From NCBI GenBank assembly GCA_903866395.1, contig CAIPNM010000153.1, positions 1 through 43,878 on the forward strand: a DNA stretch of 43,878 bases, read 5' to 3'. The position numbers were made by a program, and so were the translations under genes. Positions 42,427 through 43,878 of this stretch are shown here, piece after piece (positions within the stretch are counted from its first letter, which is position 1; every line of letters begins with the position of its first letter). Origin of the DNA: an uncultured bacterium. Its GTDB lineage: Bacteria; Pseudomonadota; Gammaproteobacteria; Burkholderiales; Burkholderiaceae_E. The notes beneath the pieces were generated by a model. The model worked only from the letters and a program-made list of their open reading frames with translations, was not told the origin of the DNA and did not search any database.

Positions 42427-43878
42427 TTACTGACCTTCAAGAAAGCTTTTCAGCTTGTCGGCGCGAGTGGGATGACGCAGTTTGCGCAGCGCCTTAGCCT
42501 CGATCTGGCGAATACGCTCGCGCGTGACATCAAACTGCTTACCGACCTCTTCCAGGGTGTGATCGGTGCTCATTTCGATGCCGAACCGCATACGAAGCAC
42601 CTTGGCTTCGCGAGGGGTAAGCGAATCGAGCACTTCCTTCACGACGTCGCGCATCGAACCGTGAAGCGCTGCGTCGGCTGGCGCAAGGGTGGTGGTGTCT
42701 TCGATGAAATCACCAAGGTGCGAATCATCATCGTCACCAATCGGCGTTTCCATCGAAATCGGCTCTTTCGCGATTTTCAGGATTTTGCGGATCTTGTCTT
42801 CCGGCATTTCCATCCGCGTGGCGAGGGTGGCCGGATCGGGTTCCTGACCCGTTTCCTGAAGAATCTGTCGGCTGATCCGGTTCATTTTGTTGATCGTTTC
42901 GATCATGTGAACCGGGATACGAATGGTGCGCGCCTGATCAGCAATTGAACGCGTGATGGCCTGCCGAATCCACCAGGTTGCGTAGGTGGAGAATTTGTAG
43001 CCACGCCGATATTCGAATTTATCAACGGCCTTCATCAGGCCGATGTTGCCTTCCTGAATCAGATCGAGAAACTGTAGACCGCGATTGGTGTATTTCTTGG
43101 CGATTGAGATGACCAGCCGCAGATTGGCCTCGGTCATTTCGCGCTTGGCCTTCCGAGCGCTCGTCTCGCCGGTGGTCATCTTCCGATTGATGTCTTTCAG
43201 GTCAGCCAATGGCAGAACCACCCGCACCTGCAAGTCGATCAGTTTCTGCTGCAGATCCTGAATGGCGGGCACGTTGCGCGTGAGCACCTGCTGCCATGCA
43301 GAGGCCTTACTCAGCTCGGAGTCGACCCAGCGCAGATTGGTTTCATTACCCGGAAACGAAGCGAGGAAATGCTCGCGTGGCATGCCTACCCGACGAACGC
43401 AGATTTCGGCGATAGAGCGCTCGAGCTTGCGAACCTCTTCGACCTGGCTGCGCAGGGTGTCGCAGAGCTTTTCGACGATTTTCGCGGTGAAGCGGATCGT
43501 CATCAGCTCGTCTTGAATTTCACTTTGCGCATTGAGGTAGGGCTTGCTCTGGTAGCCGTCTTTCTCAAAAGAAACCCGCATCCGATCAAAGCCCGAGCTG
43601 ATCAGTTCGAACTTTGCGAGTGCATCGCGCTTGAGCTCCTCGAGCCGGGCGGTGTTGGCACCACCACCATCGCCCCCCTCTTCGTCTTCAAAATCAGCTT
43701 CTTCGGCAGGCGCGGCGGGGGCCGCTGCAACGAACTCAACTTCCTGAGCATTCGGATCGATCAGCCCATCGACCACTTCATCGATGCGCATGGTTCCGGC
43801 CCGGATACGGTCGGCGTGGTCGAGAACTTCCTTGATGGTGGTAGGACAGGCCGAGATCGCAAGGATCATGTGCTTGAG
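42427..43878 (-). CDS. rpoD: Primary sigma factor sigma-70 (5' end outside window)
   Basis: The frame is open across the right edge (codons L-K-H precede the internal Met at 43869), so the N-terminal region 1.1 is missing. Visible are the end of region 1.2 and the non-conserved domain with an acidic [13 protein letters not shown] stretch, then region 2 ([60 protein letters not shown]), region 3 and region 4 with the helix-turn-helix [27 protein letters not shown]. These are essentially identical to housekeeping sigma factors. It recognises -35 TTGACA and -10 TATAAT elements. Confidence 0.98.
   Translation of the reverse strand, partial: LKHMILAISACPTTIKEVLDHADRIRAGTMRIDEVVDGLIDPNAQEVEFVAAAPAAPAEEADFEDEEGGDGGGANTARLEELKRDALAKFELISSGFDRMRVSFEKDGYQSKPYLNAQSEIQDELMTIRFTAKIVEKLCDTLRSQVEEVRKLERSIAEICVRRVGMPREHFLASFPGNETNLRWVDSELSKASAWQQVLTRNVPAIQDLQQKLIDLQVRVVLPLADLKDINRKMTTGETSARKAKREMTEANLRLVISIAKKYTNRGLQFLDLIQEGNIGLMKAVDKFEYRRGYKFSTYATWWIRQAITRSIADQARTIRIPVHMIETINKMNRISRQILQETGQEPDPATLATRMEMPEDKIRKILKIAKEPISMETPIGDDDDSHLGDFIEDTTTLAPADAALHGSMRDVVKEVLDSLTPREAKVLRMRFGIEMSTDHTLEEVGKQFDVTRERIRQIEAKALRKLRHPTRADKLKSFLEGQ

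Overview
The window is GC-rich and densely coded. It reads as chromosomal DNA of a betaproteobacterium, most likely order Burkholderiales. The grounds are the housekeeping run yebC-purD-hemF-nadD-rsfS-rlmH-maf-rng, the dnaE-msbA pair, a short H-NS-type protein with the RDP-x-SG-x-TW-x-GRG-x-PP C-terminus, and DUF2889, DUF2783 and DUF3014 proteins. I see no IS element, phage gene, CRISPR array, rRNA or plasmid function. Two genes run off the window: a Baeyer-Villiger monooxygenase (its 3' end lies left of base 1) and rpoD (its 5' end lies right of base 43878).

Layout. 1-3178 (minus): a tightly packed trio of a DUF2889 protein, an unrecognised 283-residue protein and a 4-hydroxyacetophenone-monooxygenase-type BVMO. 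3382-5642 (plus): fdhD overlapping an FAD oxidoreductase of the fumarate reductase/ketosteroid dehydrogenase type. 5662-10471 (minus): a catabolic operon of TRAP transporter (dctQ, dctM, dctP), an enolase-superfamily sugar-acid dehydratase-like enzyme and a glutathione transferase. 10642-11544 (plus): a metallo-beta-lactamase-fold hydrolase. 11716-12045 (minus): an orphan 81-residue protein with its own terminator, divergent from a LysR regulator (12170-13138), with a LysR-type dyad between them. 13110-15501 (minus): VOC protein, aromatic-hydroxylase-type flavoprotein and a 64-residue DUF2783 protein. 15731-17222 (plus): a membrane-anchored DUF3014 protein and a secreted protein. 17246-21533: an M20 dipeptidase-like enzyme, a second MBL hydrolase, tcdA and a quinone oxidoreductase.

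21689-28742 is a compact plus-strand housekeeping block covering translation quality control, purine, heme and NAD synthesis, ribosome maturation and RNase G. Its start and stop codons often overlap or nearly touch. 28803-34628 (minus) carries dnaE, msbA and an AhpD-like peroxidase, each overlapping the next. 34797-39668 has a DMT exporter, a flavodoxin-like quinone reductase and a pirin (one operon behind a perfect 22-bp dyad), gluQ (gluQRS) and the DEAD-box helicase rhlE. 39669-40009 is the only gene-free stretch over 300 bp and contains three tandem 11-bp repeats. 40010-41190 holds a lipoprotein and an H-NS-like protein separated by a strikingly AT-rich spacer. 41258-41336 is tRNA-Ile(CAU), followed on the minus strand by a DMT transporter and rpoD.

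The accessory genes point to a versatile chemoheterotroph that takes up organic acids by TRAP transport and oxidises aromatic or ketone substrates with flavoenzymes. The least explained parts are the BVMO/283-residue/DUF2889 trio, the flavoprotein/DUF2783/VOC cassette, the LysR-flanked 81-residue protein, the DUF3014/secreted pair and the AT-rich H-NS locus. No single locus proves a new defence or mobile system. All functions below are read from sequence motifs without database searches.
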